NCBI RefSeq assembly: GCF_000785535.1
Contig: NZ_CP007595.1
Location: forward strand, 3,990,439 to 4,054,438
Origin: Arthrobacter sp. PAMC 25486
Lineage (GTDB): Bacteria; Actinomycetota; Actinomycetes; Actinomycetales; Micrococcaceae
Reading direction: 5' to 3'
Length of the DNA: 64,000 bases
Each line of letters begins with the position of its first letter. Within the stretch, counting starts at the first letter, position 1. The notes under the pieces were generated by a model. The model made no database searches and was not told the DNA's origin. It saw nothing but the letters and a program-made list of their open reading frames with translations. The position numbers and the translations under genes were made by a program. Of the stretch, positions 26,453 through 35,407 are shown in pieces.

Positions 26453-28867
26453 TCAGAGTTTCCGCGGGTCGGGGAAGCCCAGCGACACATAGCCGGGTGC
26501 GCGCCTGCCCATGGAAGAGGCCAGCACCGGTGTGAGCTCGTCCCAGTAATCGTGCACCACCGCACGTGGTTTACCTGGATAGGGCCGTGTGACCCGCCCG
26601 ACGTACTGCACCAACCGCCCCTTGAATGAAATCGGCGAGGCCAGAAACAACGTATCCAGCTTGGGGCAATCAAAACCCTCGCCAATAAAGGAACCAGTCC
26701 CCAACACCAGCAACGGTTCGTCGTCAGGCGAATTATCCAAAAGTTCGACGGCGGCCTGCCGCGCCGAGTTTTTCATCCCACCGGAAAACACGATGGGTTT
26801 CAATCCAGCCTGCTCAAACCTGGTGCGGAACTGTTCCAAATGTGCCTTCCACGTGGTGAGCAGAAGAATACGTGAGTTGACAGCGTAGGCCGCCATGACG
26901 CCGTCGTAAATCTGCTCAAAACGGGGGCCGTCCGCGATCAAGTCCTTGTAGATGACCGACATCTGGCCGGGCTCGCTGGGGTCCGCGTCGCCCGTGTAGA
27001 CGTATTTGGTGCGATGTAGCTGCAGCTCCAAGGCCGGCGCCGGGATCTCAAGTTCGTGGCGGGGCAGCTGCGCGGACGCAACGGGCGCGATGGTGTGCTC
27101 AACCTGCCCGAGCTGGTGGTACATGAGCGCATCCAATTTGTCGCGGCGGTACGGGGTGGCGGTGAGGCCCAGCCACCATCGTGCCGGGATTTGGTTCATG
27201 ACATGGCTGAAGGCGGCCGCGGGCACGTGATGGCATTCATCCGCAATGACGAACCCGTAACCGGCTGCCAGCTCCGCCACATTCTCACGTCGGGCAAGGG
27301 TTGGAAGTAGTGCGACGTCGATGCGCCCCGTGGTCTTTGCCCGGCCGCCACCGATTTGGCCAGGCTTTTCATCGAGAAGTTCACGAATCTGGGTGCGCCA
27401 TTGATCTGCAAGGGCCTTGCGATCCACCAGGATGAGGGTGGAGACGCCACGCAACGCTATGGCAGCACACGCCATGACCGTCTTCCCCGCTCCTGGCGGA
27501 GCCACGAGAATGCCCTGTTCGACTGCCAGCAAGGAATCAACGGCCTGCTGCTGTTCCGGACGAAGTGTGGCAGAAAACCCAAAGTCAATGGCGGTCCCGT
27601 TGGTGCGTTGATCGTCAATCTTCAATGAGCTGCCCGCGGATTCTACGAGCTGGCGGAGGAGGGGTAGAAGGCCTCTGGGTAGGACCAGGTCACCCTCGAG
27701 TGTCTCGTCGAAGAAATGCAGGATGCGAGGGATGTTCCACGTCGATCGGCGCTGGCGCTGGCGCTCGTAGAATTCGGGATTCAACATTGAGGCAGCATGT
27801 TTGACGGCGGAAATCATGGCAGGGCCGAGTTCGTTCGCACGGATGGTCAGACGGGAGTTGAAAATAGCACGCACAATGAGTGCCGGGCGTGGCACGATTT
27901 GTGAGGATTGAGGAAGTTCAAGGCGTTTGACATCTTGGCCCAGCCTGACGGCAGGGAGCCTGCGAATCAGTGATGAAACGGCAGCGGGAGTCACCCGATC
28001 CAAGCTCGACAGGTACGCCCACTGGTCTGGGTAGGGTTCAAGAGTGGTGGTGTCCAGGAACAAGGTGGTGCCATGCTTGCGACGCTTTCCATTCATCGGG
28101 GCAGCGATCAAATTCCCCATGCCCTTGCCAGAGTGGACGTCTTGGGACGGAAACAGCCTGTCGTAGCTGGAGAGGCTCATGCTGCCACGAAGCCCCATGG
28201 CCTCGTGGATCAGCCCTGTGCCCAGTTGGGGTGCACGTTCACCGGTGACTGGTCCGCTGAAAAAGATCCAGACGTGGGCGCCCCGGCCCGACTGGGAGAT
28301 CTCCAAGGCTGCCGGAATTCCTCTGAAGCGTGCAGCCTTCACATAGGACAGGGCATCCAACATGGCCGCGGCGCCGTCGAAGTCTGCGGCAATCCACCAG
28401 CAGGTGTCGTTTTGCAGTAGGGGATAGAAGCCGATGTGGGCGTCTCCGCGCAGGTGGCTGGCGACGGTGGCTGGCGTCAGCGGCAGAAAATTGGCGTTGT
28501 TTCGTGAGCTGCCCTTCCACCATCCGCCAGCCACCGCAGGAACCCAGCCCGCCCTGCCGTCCTTCGCGTTTTCCCAGCGGGTGGCGTAGACATCTGTGCG
28601 GGCGCGGAACAGGCTCTGGTAAAACTGGACCTTTGTTTCCGGTGGGGAGTCCATGGTTACGGGGCCCAATAGCGTCGTCGTGGCGGCGAATGCCGGCTGG
28701 TCCGGGTGCGCTGCTTTTGCCTCAGACTCGCTCAATGCCAATAACTTTCGCAGCCGGGCATTGTCGAAGCGAAGCTCCTCGATTTCCCGAGCCAGGGCGT
28801 AGTCAGCGCCCGTGGCGAGGCCGGGCAGCGGGTCCTGACTGTCGTCGGGTGTGGTGTTGGCGGTCAC
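26453..28867 (-). CDS. TOTE-type conflict protein: archaeo-eukaryotic primase domain fused to SF2 helicase
   Basis: An 804-residue protein if started at the GTG at 28867 (a TTG at 28924 would add 19 residues). A helical N-terminus with EELRFDNARLRKLLAL precedes an archaeo-eukaryotic primase domain: the metal-binding pair in IAADFDG (Asp 162 and 164) and SGRGAHVWIFF (about 193-203). The C-terminal half is a superfamily II helicase with Walker A APPGAGKT (456-463), DECH (543-546), LGLTATPYRRD and YVGRVTRP. This architecture was described as part of the TOTE conflict systems, thought to act against mobile elements. CRISPR-like repeat relics begin just upstream. Confidence 0.88.
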   Translation of the reverse strand: MTANTTPDDSQDPLPGLATGADYALAREIEELRFDNARLRKLLALSESEAKAAHPDQPAFAATTTLLGPVTMDSPPETKVQFYQSLFRARTDVYATRWENAKDGRAGWVPAVAGGWWKGSSRNNANFLPLTPATVASHLRGDAHIGFYPLLQNDTCWWIAADFDGAAAMLDALSYVKAARFRGIPAALEISQSGRGAHVWIFFSGPVTGERAPQLGTGLIHEAMGLRGSMSLSSYDRLFPSQDVHSGKGMGNLIAAPMNGKRRKHGTTLFLDTTTLEPYPDQWAYLSSLDRVTPAAVSSLIRRLPAVRLGQDVKRLELPQSSQIVPRPALIVRAIFNSRLTIRANELGPAMISAVKHAASMLNPEFYERQRQRRSTWNIPRILHFFDETLEGDLVLPRGLLPLLRQLVESAGSSLKIDDQRTNGTAIDFGFSATLRPEQQQAVDSLLAVEQGILVAPPGAGKTVMACAAIALRGVSTLILVDRKALADQWRTQIRELLDEKPGQIGGGRAKTTGRIDVALLPTLARRENVAELAAGYGFVIADECHHVPAAAFSHVMNQIPARWWLGLTATPYRRDKLDALMYHQLGQVEHTIAPVASAQLPRHELEIPAPALELQLHRTKYVYTGDADPSEPGQMSVIYKDLIADGPRFEQIYDGVMAAYAVNSRILLLTTWKAHLEQFRTRFEQAGLKPIVFSGGMKNSARQAAVELLDNSPDDEPLLVLGTGSFIGEGFDCPKLDTLFLASPISFKGRLVQYVGRVTRPYPGKPRAVVHDYWDELTPVLASSMGRRAPGYVSLGFPDPRKL

Positions 28868-29086
28868 ATCCTCAATTCTGCCTTGAATGGCAAAGATGTC
28901 GAGCAGTCTTTGCCTTCTGGCCAATACTTGGTGGGTATGCGGGGTGCCCGATGTGGATCAGAATTCGTTTCATTTGCCGATACATGCAGCCCATCTGCTC
29001 CGCTTGATATCGCGGCACAGGCTCCTCTTTGAAGTAGCGCAGGTGGATGAGCCCAATGAGTGGCAGGTCTGATATCAGGGTCGAAA

Positions 29087-29176
29087 CTGTTCCCCGCGCT
29101 GGCGGGGATGAACCCATCCCAAGGATGCCCATGTGCGGTAGCTGAAGTGTTCCCAGTGCCGGCGGCGGGGTGGACC
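29087..29176. CRISPR. Two-repeat CRISPR-like relic, type I-E repeat style
   Basis: A 28-bp repeat at 29087-29114 contains TTCCCCGCGCTGGCGGGGAT and ends GAACC, closely like type I-E repeats. After a 32-bp spacer-like segment (29115-29146), a degenerate second copy at 29147-29176 begins GTGTTCCC and ends TGGACC. The 60-bp period fits type I-E arrays. No cas genes are in the window, and with only two repeats this is a remnant or orphan mini-array. Confidence 0.6.
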
Positions 29177-29227
29177 AAAGCACGCCGATATCGCTGCAGC
29201 CCTTGACGCACGGCATAGCCTGTAAAC

Positions 29228-30904
29228 ATGACCGCCACCGATGCCGGCATGACCGCCGAACCCCTCACGTCCAGCCAGCAGGCAAGCCTCGAAACGCACC
29301 GCGTGTTCAACCAGCCGCCGCCCCGCGTGGATATCAACGAGTTCGCGGAGAACGTCCCGCTCACGGAGTATCTGCAAACTGTTGGAGAGGCGGAGGCGAC
29401 AGGCGCGCTCGAGGTGACGGGCGCCGTCGTCGGTTCCGCACAGTTCCAGGACGATGCCCGGCTGGCCCACAAGAACCCTCCCATCCTGCATACCCATAAC
29501 AAGTATGGGCAGCGGATCGACGAGGTTGAGTACCATCCGTCGTACCACCGGATCATTGGCCAGGCCGTCGCAGCGGGGGCGCACACCTCTGCGTGGCGGA
29601 CTCCGGGGAAGGGTGCCAATGCGTTGCGGTCGGCGCAGTTCATGCTGTTTGCGCAGGTGGAGCCTGGCCATGCCTGCCCGATTTCCATGAGCCACGCCGC
29701 CGTCGACTCCCTCCAGCTGGCGCCGGATCTGGCGGGGGAGTGGCTGCCCCGGCTGTACTCGCGCCAGTACAGTCCGGAGCTCACGGCGGGCAAACCGGGG
29801 GCACTGTTTGGCATGGCGATGACGGAGAAGCAGGGCGGCTCCGACGTCCGCGCCAACACCACCCGCGCCGTGCCGCACGATGACCATTTTCTGCTCACGG
29901 GCCACAAATGGTTCTGTTCGGCCCCCATGTCCGACGCCTTTCTGGTCCTGGCGCAGGAGGATGCCGGCCTGGGCTGCTTCCTCGTTCCGCGCGTCCTGCC
30001 CGACGGAACCCGCAACACTTTCCTGCTGCAGCGGCTCAAGGACAAGGTGGGGAACCGCTCCAACGCGTCGTCCGAGGTGGAATTCTCCAACACCGTCGGC
30101 TGGCGGATCGGCGATCCCGGCCGCGGCGTGCGTGCCATCATGGGCATGGTGGGCCAGACTCGACTGGACTGCATCCTGGGCACGGCCGCCGGCATGCGCC
30201 AGTCCGTGGCCGAGGCGCTCTGGCATGCCCGGCACCGCAGCGCGTTCGGCGCACACCTGATCGACCAGCCCGCCATGACCAACGTCCTGGCGGATCTGGC
30301 GCTGGAATCGGAGGCAGCGACCGTCGTCAGCATGCGCCTGTCCCGTGCCTTTGATAACGACGCCGGACCCTCCGAACGCGCATTCCGTCGCCTTGCCACT
30401 GCGGTCACCAAATACTGGGTGTGCAAGCGCGGTCCTAACCATGCCTATGAGGCAATGGAATGTCTGGGCGGCAATGGCTATATCGAGGACTTTCCGCTGG
30501 CCATGCGCTACCGGGAGCAGCCGGTCATGGCGATCTGGGAGGGAACCGGCAACGTGATCGCCCTCGACGTGCTGAGGGCCATGTCGGTTGAGCCGGATTC
30601 CGTGGACGCGTTCTTTGCTGAGCTTCGGCTGGCCGCCGGGGTGCATCCGGTCTTTGATGACTTCTCCGCCGCCCTCCGAGAGCAGGCGGCTGTGGTTGTG
30701 CAGTCGCCGCAGGACTTCGCCGGCCAGGCCCGGAACCTGGTGGAGCGCTTGGCATTGGCGCTGCAGGCGTCACTCCTGCTGCGGTTTGCCCCAGCTTCAA
30801 TTTCCGACGCGTTTATTGTCTCCCGGCTGGGACCTGACCGCGCATTCAACTACGGCAACCTCCCGCCGTCGACCGATCTGGCGGGAATCCTAATGCGGGC
30901 GTAG
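29228..30904 (+). CDS. aidB: AidB-type acyl-CoA dehydrogenase family protein
   Basis: A 558-residue FAD flavoprotein of the AidB branch. The long N-terminal region with VFNQPPPRVDINEF and HPSYHRIIGQAV is specific for AidB rather than for beta-oxidation enzymes. The acyl-CoA dehydrogenase signature is MTEKQGGSDVRAN near residue 200, and the C-terminal GGNGYIEDFPLAMRYREQP is typical. E. coli AidB binds DNA and is induced by alkylating agents; the reaction is unsettled. The ATG at 29228 lies about 50 bp after the CRISPR relic. An AlkD-like gene lies far away at 58.8 kb. Confidence 0.9.
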   Translation: MTATDAGMTAEPLTSSQQASLETHRVFNQPPPRVDINEFAENVPLTEYLQTVGEAEATGALEVTGAVVGSAQFQDDARLAHKNPPILHTHNKYGQRIDEVEYHPSYHRIIGQAVAAGAHTSAWRTPGKGANALRSAQFMLFAQVEPGHACPISMSHAAVDSLQLAPDLAGEWLPRLYSRQYSPELTAGKPGALFGMAMTEKQGGSDVRANTTRAVPHDDHFLLTGHKWFCSAPMSDAFLVLAQEDAGLGCFLVPRVLPDGTRNTFLLQRLKDKVGNRSNASSEVEFSNTVGWRIGDPGRGVRAIMGMVGQTRLDCILGTAAGMRQSVAEALWHARHRSAFGAHLIDQPAMTNVLADLALESEAATVVSMRLSRAFDNDAGPSERAFRRLATAVTKYWVCKRGPNHAYEAMECLGGNGYIEDFPLAMRYREQPVMAIWEGTGNVIALDVLRAMSVEPDSVDAFFAELRLAAGVHPVFDDFSAALREQAAVVVQSPQDFAGQARNLVERLALALQASLLLRFAPASISDAFIVSRLGPDRAFNYGNLPPSTDLAGILMRA

Positions 30905-30987
30905 GGCTGCCGATACGCCGGGTTTTGTCATCGGTGGAGCAGACGCGTGGTCGTCATACACAGCCAAATCCTCGACGGACACCTACC

Positions 30988-31896
30988 ATGTTACTCATGG
31001 GTAACAATCTGAGTGACACGGTAACCTCCACGGATCTGGCCATTTCGTCACGGGGAGGTGGCCAGATCTGCGGCACGGTGCGGGTGCTGTCGGACGCTGA
31101 TCCGCGTGCCTTGGTCGTGATCCATCCGGCGACGGCGGTGCCCGAGCGGCTGTACTCAGGATTCTCGGACTACCTCGCGGAGCAGGGTTTTGCTGTGGTG
31201 ACATACGACTACCGTGGAACCGGCAGGTCCGGCACCCCGAAGGGAAACCGCACGGTGCGCATGCGGGACTGGATGGACCAGGACGTCCCCGATGTTGCTG
31301 ATTGGGCCGCCGCCCAATTTCCGGGCCTGCCCCGCCTTGCCGTCGGGCACAGTGTCGGCGCGCACGCGCTTGCCCTCGGTTCCGGGGTGGCAGGACTCGA
31401 AGGAGTGGTCTCGATTGCCTCGCACGCAGGCGTGACGGCTACTGTCCGGGGGATGGCAGAGAGGGCCAAGGTGTGGCTCATTCTCAGCGCTGCCGGACCG
31501 CTGGCCAGCAAGGTTTTGGGGTACATGCCCGGCAGCAAGTTGGGCCTGGGCGAGGATTTCCCGGCCGAGGCCATGCTCGAATGGAGCCGCTGGTCAAAGC
31601 TGCCCGGCTATTTCTTTGACGATCCGACCATGCGGGCTGCCGAGCGGGCGGCATCGGTCACCGTGCCCCTGTTGTCCGTCGGATTTAGCGATGACCCCTG
31701 GGCCACACCGCAACAGATCGAGGCCATCACGGAGCACCTTGTGGCGGCCGACGTTGAGCGCCGGACGTATTCACCCGCCGACTTTGGCGTCCCGGCCATT
31801 GGCCACATGGGCTTCTTCCGCCGAGGATTGCGGGAGGGCTTGTGGCCCGAGGCGGTGGAGTGGCTCGACGCGCGGCTGGAAACTGACAAACGCTGA
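30988..31896 (+). CDS. Alpha/beta hydrolase
   Basis: A 302-residue hydrolase. LVVIHPATAVPERLYSGFSD and VVTYDYRGTGRSG form the oxyanion and early strand regions; the nucleophile elbow is VGHSVGAHALAL near residue 117, and AIGHMGFFRRG near 270 supplies the histidine. Starts at 30988 and 30997 are both possible and neither has a strong ribosome-binding site. It follows aidB by about 80 bp and may share its transcript. An 8-bp hairpin (CGCCAGAC/GTCTGGCG) lies about 9 bp after its stop codon. Confidence 0.8.
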   Translation: MLLMGNNLSDTVTSTDLAISSRGGGQICGTVRVLSDADPRALVVIHPATAVPERLYSGFSDYLAEQGFAVVTYDYRGTGRSGTPKGNRTVRMRDWMDQDVPDVADWAAAQFPGLPRLAVGHSVGAHALALGSGVAGLEGVVSIASHAGVTATVRGMAERAKVWLILSAAGPLASKVLGYMPGSKLGLGEDFPAEAMLEWSRWSKLPGYFFDDPTMRAAERAASVTVPLLSVGFSDDPWATPQQIEAITEHLVAADVERRTYSPADFGVPAIGHMGFFRRGLREGLWPEAVEWLDARLETDKR

Positions 31897-31958
31897 CCGA
31901 ACGCCAGACGGAGTCAACGGGCTGACCAAGAATGTCGGTGTCTGGCGATACTGTGAAC

Positions 31959-32048
31959 CCATTCCCCGCAAATGCGGGGATGAGCATGGGGAAAGAGATA
32001 CTTGGTTCGTTTCGGTTCACACGCTCCCGCTCGAAGGGATGCGCACCC
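31959..32048. CRISPR. CRISPR-like repeat relic
   Basis: TTCCCCGCAAATGCGGGGAT at 31962-31981, inside a 28-bp block 31959-31986, is another type I-E-style hairpin repeat. About 61 bp further on, ACGCTCCCGCTCGAAGGGAT (32021-32040), followed by GCGCACC, could be a degenerate second copy. No cas genes are seen. The first repeat is convincing; the second is doubtful. Confidence 0.45.
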
Positions 32049-32073
32049 GGCAACTATTGCCCTGTTTGGATTC

Positions 32074-32340
32074 TTAATGAATGGGATAGACGTCGGCTCG
32101 GTGGGCTACGGGAGCCACCATCACGGCAATTTGTCCCTCGTCAATGGAAAATAGAACCCTGTACGGGCCTCGTCGGGCCGAATAATAGCCGGTGAGCTTC
32201 CGCTCCAACGGCTTGCCAACTCTTTGCGGAATTCTTGACAGATCGCTGTAGACGAACTCGATGATGGCGGGCACGATCCTAGGGGGAATGCGTTGCATGT
32301 CGCGGCTGGCCGTGGGGGAGACAATCACCTCATAGGACAC
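32074..32340 (-). CDS. RelE/ParE-family toxin
   Basis: An 88-residue type II toxin, starting at a GTG that abuts the antitoxin stop codon. YEVIVSPTASRDMQRIPPRI at the N-terminus and KLTGYYSARRGPYRVLFSID in the core fit RelE ribonucleases, including the basic GYYSARRGPYRV strand. RelE toxins cut mRNA on the ribosome; whether this one cuts mRNA or, like ParE, inhibits gyrase needs testing. Confidence 0.9.
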   Translation of the reverse strand: MSYEVIVSPTASRDMQRIPPRIVPAIIEFVYSDLSRIPQRVGKPLERKLTGYYSARRGPYRVLFSIDEGQIAVMVAPVAHRADVYPIH

Positions 32341-32628
32341 CTACGAGTTCCCCTTCCGGTTGGGAACACCGAACTGAGCGCGAATTTCCTCCTCGGAGAG
32401 TCCCTCACCGGCAGCAATTTCAGCCTTGGCTTGAGCGACGTCTTCGCGAATGTCTGGCTGGGACAGCCAGAATAGCGTCTCCTGCAGTGACTCCCACGCA
32501 TCGGTTCCGACAATTACAGCGGCCGGGCGGCCGTTCTTGGTAATGACGACCTCGTTGCGCGTCAGCGCAGCAGAATCAACCAGCTCGGAAAGCCTGGCTT
32601 TGACTGTGGACAGAGGGAGTATTTGCAT
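32341..32628 (-). CDS. Phd/YefM-family antitoxin
   Basis: A 95-residue antitoxin, partner of the downstream RelE-like toxin. The N-terminus PLSTVKARLSELVDSA and the following VVITKNGRPAAVIVG are typical of Phd/YefM dimers that bind their own operator; the acidic C-terminus would wrap the toxin. The gene begins at the ATG at 32628 with a TATATT-like -10 just upstream, so the transcript may have almost no leader. Confidence 0.9.
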   Translation of the reverse strand: MQILPLSTVKARLSELVDSAALTRNEVVITKNGRPAAVIVGTDAWESLQETLFWLSQPDIREDVAQAKAEIAAGEGLSEEEIRAQFGVPNRKGNS

Positions 32629-32729
32629 ACTTCGAATATAGGTCTGAATTCTAGTCTCCGTAAGACCATGAATGGCTCGCCCCTCCCCTCCGGCCCGGCG
32701 CGCGGCCGCCGAACCCATCCGCCGCCCCG

Positions 32730-32768
32730 CTTGCGCAACCACCACGGAGGTGTGGCGAGAAGCGCAAG
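32730..32768. repeat. Intergenic hairpin followed by a GCCGCCGTCGTGCTT motif
   Basis: CTTGCGC (32730-32736) pairs with GCGCAAG (32762-32768), with inner ACCAC/GTGTGG pairing. GCCGCCGTCGTGCTT (the recurrent ACGACGGCG motif in reverse) follows at 32776. It lies between the antitoxin promoter and the end of the thiol-redox operon. Confidence 0.55.
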
Positions 32769-32792
32769 GAGGGTGCCGCCGTCGTGCTTGAA

Positions 32793-33254
32793 CTAAGCGG
32801 AAGGGACCCTGCAGGCGTTCTCCTGCGAAATCCTGCGCGCCAGCGCCCAGGCCAGCAATCCTATGGACAACAAAGCCAATACAGGCTGAACGGGTTCGAA
32901 GAACTTCATCGCGCCCGTCGTCCCCAATGCCAGCAGCACCAACTTGTTGCAGACCGGGCAACCGACCGCGAAAAACGTCAACAGTGAGCCAAAGACCCCT
33001 GATTTGTTCGTGGCGCCGGTGCGGGCAATGGGCGATGCCACGTAGGTTGCAACGAGCAGACCGGTCAGCACCGACGTGGCGGCCAGCGCCGCATACGACC
33101 ACCAGGTAGGCGGAATTTCACGGCTGAACAGCGTGTTCGGGATCAGCACGGTCGGAATCGCCACCGCGACGTAAACCAGTGCGGCCGTCGCTGCACCCAC
33201 GAGCCAGCGCCGCAGGGTCCAGTCCCGCAAATTCCCGGCCACGAGTGCGATCAC
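32793..33254 (-). CDS. Membrane protein with CPVC motif
   Basis: A 153-residue integral membrane protein with about four hydrophobic segments. In the middle, FFAVGCPVCNKLVLLALG places a CxxC pair at a membrane interface. It overlaps the ccdA-like gene by four bases and completes a same-strand operon with a DsbA-like protein, so a thiol-disulfide role is likely. I know of no experimental name for this family. Confidence 0.75.
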   Translation of the reverse strand: MIALVAGNLRDWTLRRWLVGAATAALVYVAVAIPTVLIPNTLFSREIPPTWWSYAALAATSVLTGLLVATYVASPIARTGATNKSGVFGSLLTFFAVGCPVCNKLVLLALGTTGAMKFFEPVQPVLALLSIGLLAWALARRISQENACRVPSA

Positions 33255-34102
33255 GATTCCTCCAAAGAGGAAGAGTCGGAGGAAGCAGCAGCCTCAGCCC
33301 GCCGTGACCTCCACAGGAACGCCCCGCCCGCCAGCAGCAGAATCGCCAGCGCGGCAACGCCAAAGCCCACGTTCGAAGCCTGCGAGGACATGCGCACAAT
33401 CCATGATTCCGCCTCGTATTGCGCGTCAATACTCAGCAGTCCGCCCAGCGACGCCGTCCCTTGCGTGGCCAACAGCAGCACGCCAATGCCGATGGACAGC
33501 AGTCCGGAAACCACCATCCACACGGAGTTTTCCCACGGTCCCAGACGGAAGCGGCGCGGTTTCAGCCAGCCACGCTCACCCAGCCGCAGCCGCGTCCACA
33601 GCAGCGAAAGCACACCGAGCGGCAGGGCCATACCGAGCGCAAAAATCGCCAGCATAATGCCGCCGTACGCCGGGTTTCCGCCCGCCGCGGCCACCGCCAG
33701 GACCGATCCAAGAATGGGTCCGGCGCACACGCCTGCCACCCCATAAACCGAGCCCAGCACAAACACCGACACCGCGGAGGTCCCTTCGCCCCCGGCCCGC
33801 CGGCTCAATCCGGGAAATTCCACCCCGATGATCTGCAGAATTCCAATGACAATCACGACGCCGGCCGCCACGCTGATCAGCATCGTCCGGTTTTGCATCA
33901 CCAGGGAGCCAACAAGCCCCGCCAGGAGCCCCAGTGGGACAAGTGTTGTCAGCAGTCCGGCATAAAACAATGCCGTGCGGCCCAGCAATTTGCCGGGGCT
34001 GGCGAAGGCGTAGGCGAAGAACGCGGGAAGCAGCATGACGGAGCACGGGCTCAGCAACGTCAGAATCCCGCCGAGAAATGCCCCGGTGTATCCAATATCC
34101 AT
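33251..34102 (-). CDS. ccdA: CcdA-type transmembrane thiol-disulfide transporter
   Basis: A 283-residue membrane protein of the CcdA/DsbD-core family, which passes reducing electrons from cytoplasmic thioredoxin to outside partners. LGGILTLLSPCSVMLLPAFF holds the first conserved Cys and VAGVCAGPILGSVLAVAA the second. Six hydrophobic segments are typical; a C-terminal extension with one more helix and a Ser/Glu tail is longer than in short CcdA proteins. It starts 2 bp after the DsbA-like gene. Confidence 0.88.
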   Translation of the reverse strand: MDIGYTGAFLGGILTLLSPCSVMLLPAFFAYAFASPGKLLGRTALFYAGLLTTLVPLGLLAGLVGSLVMQNRTMLISVAAGVVIVIGILQIIGVEFPGLSRRAGGEGTSAVSVFVLGSVYGVAGVCAGPILGSVLAVAAAGGNPAYGGIMLAIFALGMALPLGVLSLLWTRLRLGERGWLKPRRFRLGPWENSVWMVVSGLLSIGIGVLLLATQGTASLGGLLSIDAQYEAESWIVRMSSQASNVGFGVAALAILLLAGGAFLWRSRRAEAAASSDSSSLEES

Positions 34103-34104
34103 CG

Positions 34105-34845
34105 CTACTTGGCCTTGGCCAATGCTTCGTCAATCACCTGGGCGAAAATCTCCATCGGCTGGGCACCCGGAATCGCCTGGTTGTTGATGACAAAGGTAGG
34201 CGTGCTGTTCAGGCCCAACGACGTGGCCTCATTCTTGTCGGCCTCCACCAACGCCAAGAGTTCGGGGCTCTTCAGATCGGCCGCGAACTTCGCCAGGTCC
34301 GGAATGCCAACCTTTTCAGCGAACTTCAACAGTTCGGGCTCGGACAGATCCGCCTTGGCGCGCTCCGGTGCGGCCGCGTACACGGCGTCGTTGTACTCCC
34401 AGAACATGCCCTGCTGCCCGGCGGCCCGCCCGGCAACAGCGGCACCCTCGGAATGCTCGCCAATCACGGGAAGGTCGCGCCACTCAATGCGCAGCTGCCC
34501 GGAATCCACGTACTTCTTGACGATCTCCGGCTGCGTCTTGCGGGCATAGACACCGCAGTACGGGCAGGTGTAGTCAGAATACTCAATCATCACCACGGGC
34601 GCATCGACGTCTCCCAGCGCCAGCGGATCGTTGGCCGTGCGCCGCGCCAGGTCCACCTCCTTCGGCGGCACTTCACTACCTGCCGGCGCGGTCGCCTGCG
34701 GCTTCAATTCCGGTGTGGCCGCCTCCAAACGGTTCTGTTGGGCCATCTCGCCCACAAAAATTACAGTCAAAACAAGCACCACACCCAGCACCATCGCCAG
34801 GACAATGTTTCTGGTTCTCTTCGCGGACACATTCTTCGCAGTCAT
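34105..34845 (-). CDS. DsbA-family thioredoxin-fold protein, membrane-anchored
   Basis: A 246-residue protein. After a short basic start comes one hydrophobic helix (IVLAMVLGVVLVLTVIFVG), so the domain faces outside. The DsbA-like domain begins near residue 75: PVVMIEYSDYTCPYCGVYAR carries the CPYC active site, and GLNSTPTFVINNQAIPG carries the cis-proline loop. The ATG at 34845 was chosen over longer frames. First gene of the thiol operon. Confidence 0.88.
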   Translation of the reverse strand: MTAKNVSAKRTRNIVLAMVLGVVLVLTVIFVGEMAQQNRLEAATPELKPQATAPAGSEVPPKEVDLARRTANDPLALGDVDAPVVMIEYSDYTCPYCGVYARKTQPEIVKKYVDSGQLRIEWRDLPVIGEHSEGAAVAGRAAGQQGMFWEYNDAVYAAAPERAKADLSEPELLKFAEKVGIPDLAKFAADLKSPELLALVEADKNEATSLGLNSTPTFVINNQAIPGAQPMEIFAQVIDEALAKAK

Positions 34846-34996
34846 ATAAAAACTCTCAGGCTCTTGCGGGCGCATCACAACAACGGCCGCGGCATCGCGG
34901 ACCGGCAGCGCGCCGTGCGTACATATAAGGACAAGTTCGACGCCGGACACCCACCTCTGGCTTTTGCCGTCGGCTTGGGTGCGGGCGCACCTTGGT

Positions 34997-35407
34997 CTAC
35001 GTCCTGACTATTCCCAAGTCCAGATGCGTCAAGGCATCAGGAATTCGTCCCGCACGTTGAGCGGCCCCCAATTGCCGTGGCATGTTGCGGGGGAGTGTAG
35101 CGCCGTTGGACCCGGGCGAGTGTTGCAACAGGGCAAGGGTTGGGACGATCGCGTTGTGCTCAACCCGGACCTTGTCACGCCCCGGGATGCAGGAGGTCTG
35201 CTCCTTCTCGGAGGTATCCAGGGAAAGCACGTCCAAGGTCATCTGCAAAGCAGCGGGCTGGAGCTCCGCCGACGATGACACGGATGGCAGCGCCGTCTCG
35301 GGGAAAGCTTGGGCGCCCGTGCAGCCGAGGGCCACCAACACAAAAGAGGTGAGTGCCAGAATGAGCAGGCGGGTACCGACACGGAGCAGCGCATTTGTGC
35401 TTTGCAT
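34997..35407 (-). CDS. Small predicted secreted protein
   Basis: A 136-residue protein with a hydrophobic N-terminal signal (LLILALTSFVLVALG followed by CTGAQA), compatible with export. The rest has two further Cys-poor segments and no recognised domain. The opening Met lacks a clear ribosome-binding site. It lies upstream of the thiol-redox operon on the same strand, so could belong to it. Moderate confidence that it is coding. Confidence 0.45.
   Translation of the reverse strand: MQSTNALLRVGTRLLILALTSFVLVALGCTGAQAFPETALPSVSSSAELQPAALQMTLDVLSLDTSEKEQTSCIPGRDKVRVEHNAIVPTLALLQHSPGSNGATLPRNMPRQLGAAQRAGRIPDALTHLDLGIVRT

Noticed and set aside
28864..30646. Two long minus-strand open frames (over 500 codons) opposite aidB
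   Set aside because: They lack recognisable domains and start signals; aidB on the plus strand has strong signatures.
29087..32048. An active CRISPR-Cas locus
   Set aside because: Only two-repeat relics, decayed second copies, and no cas gene in the window.
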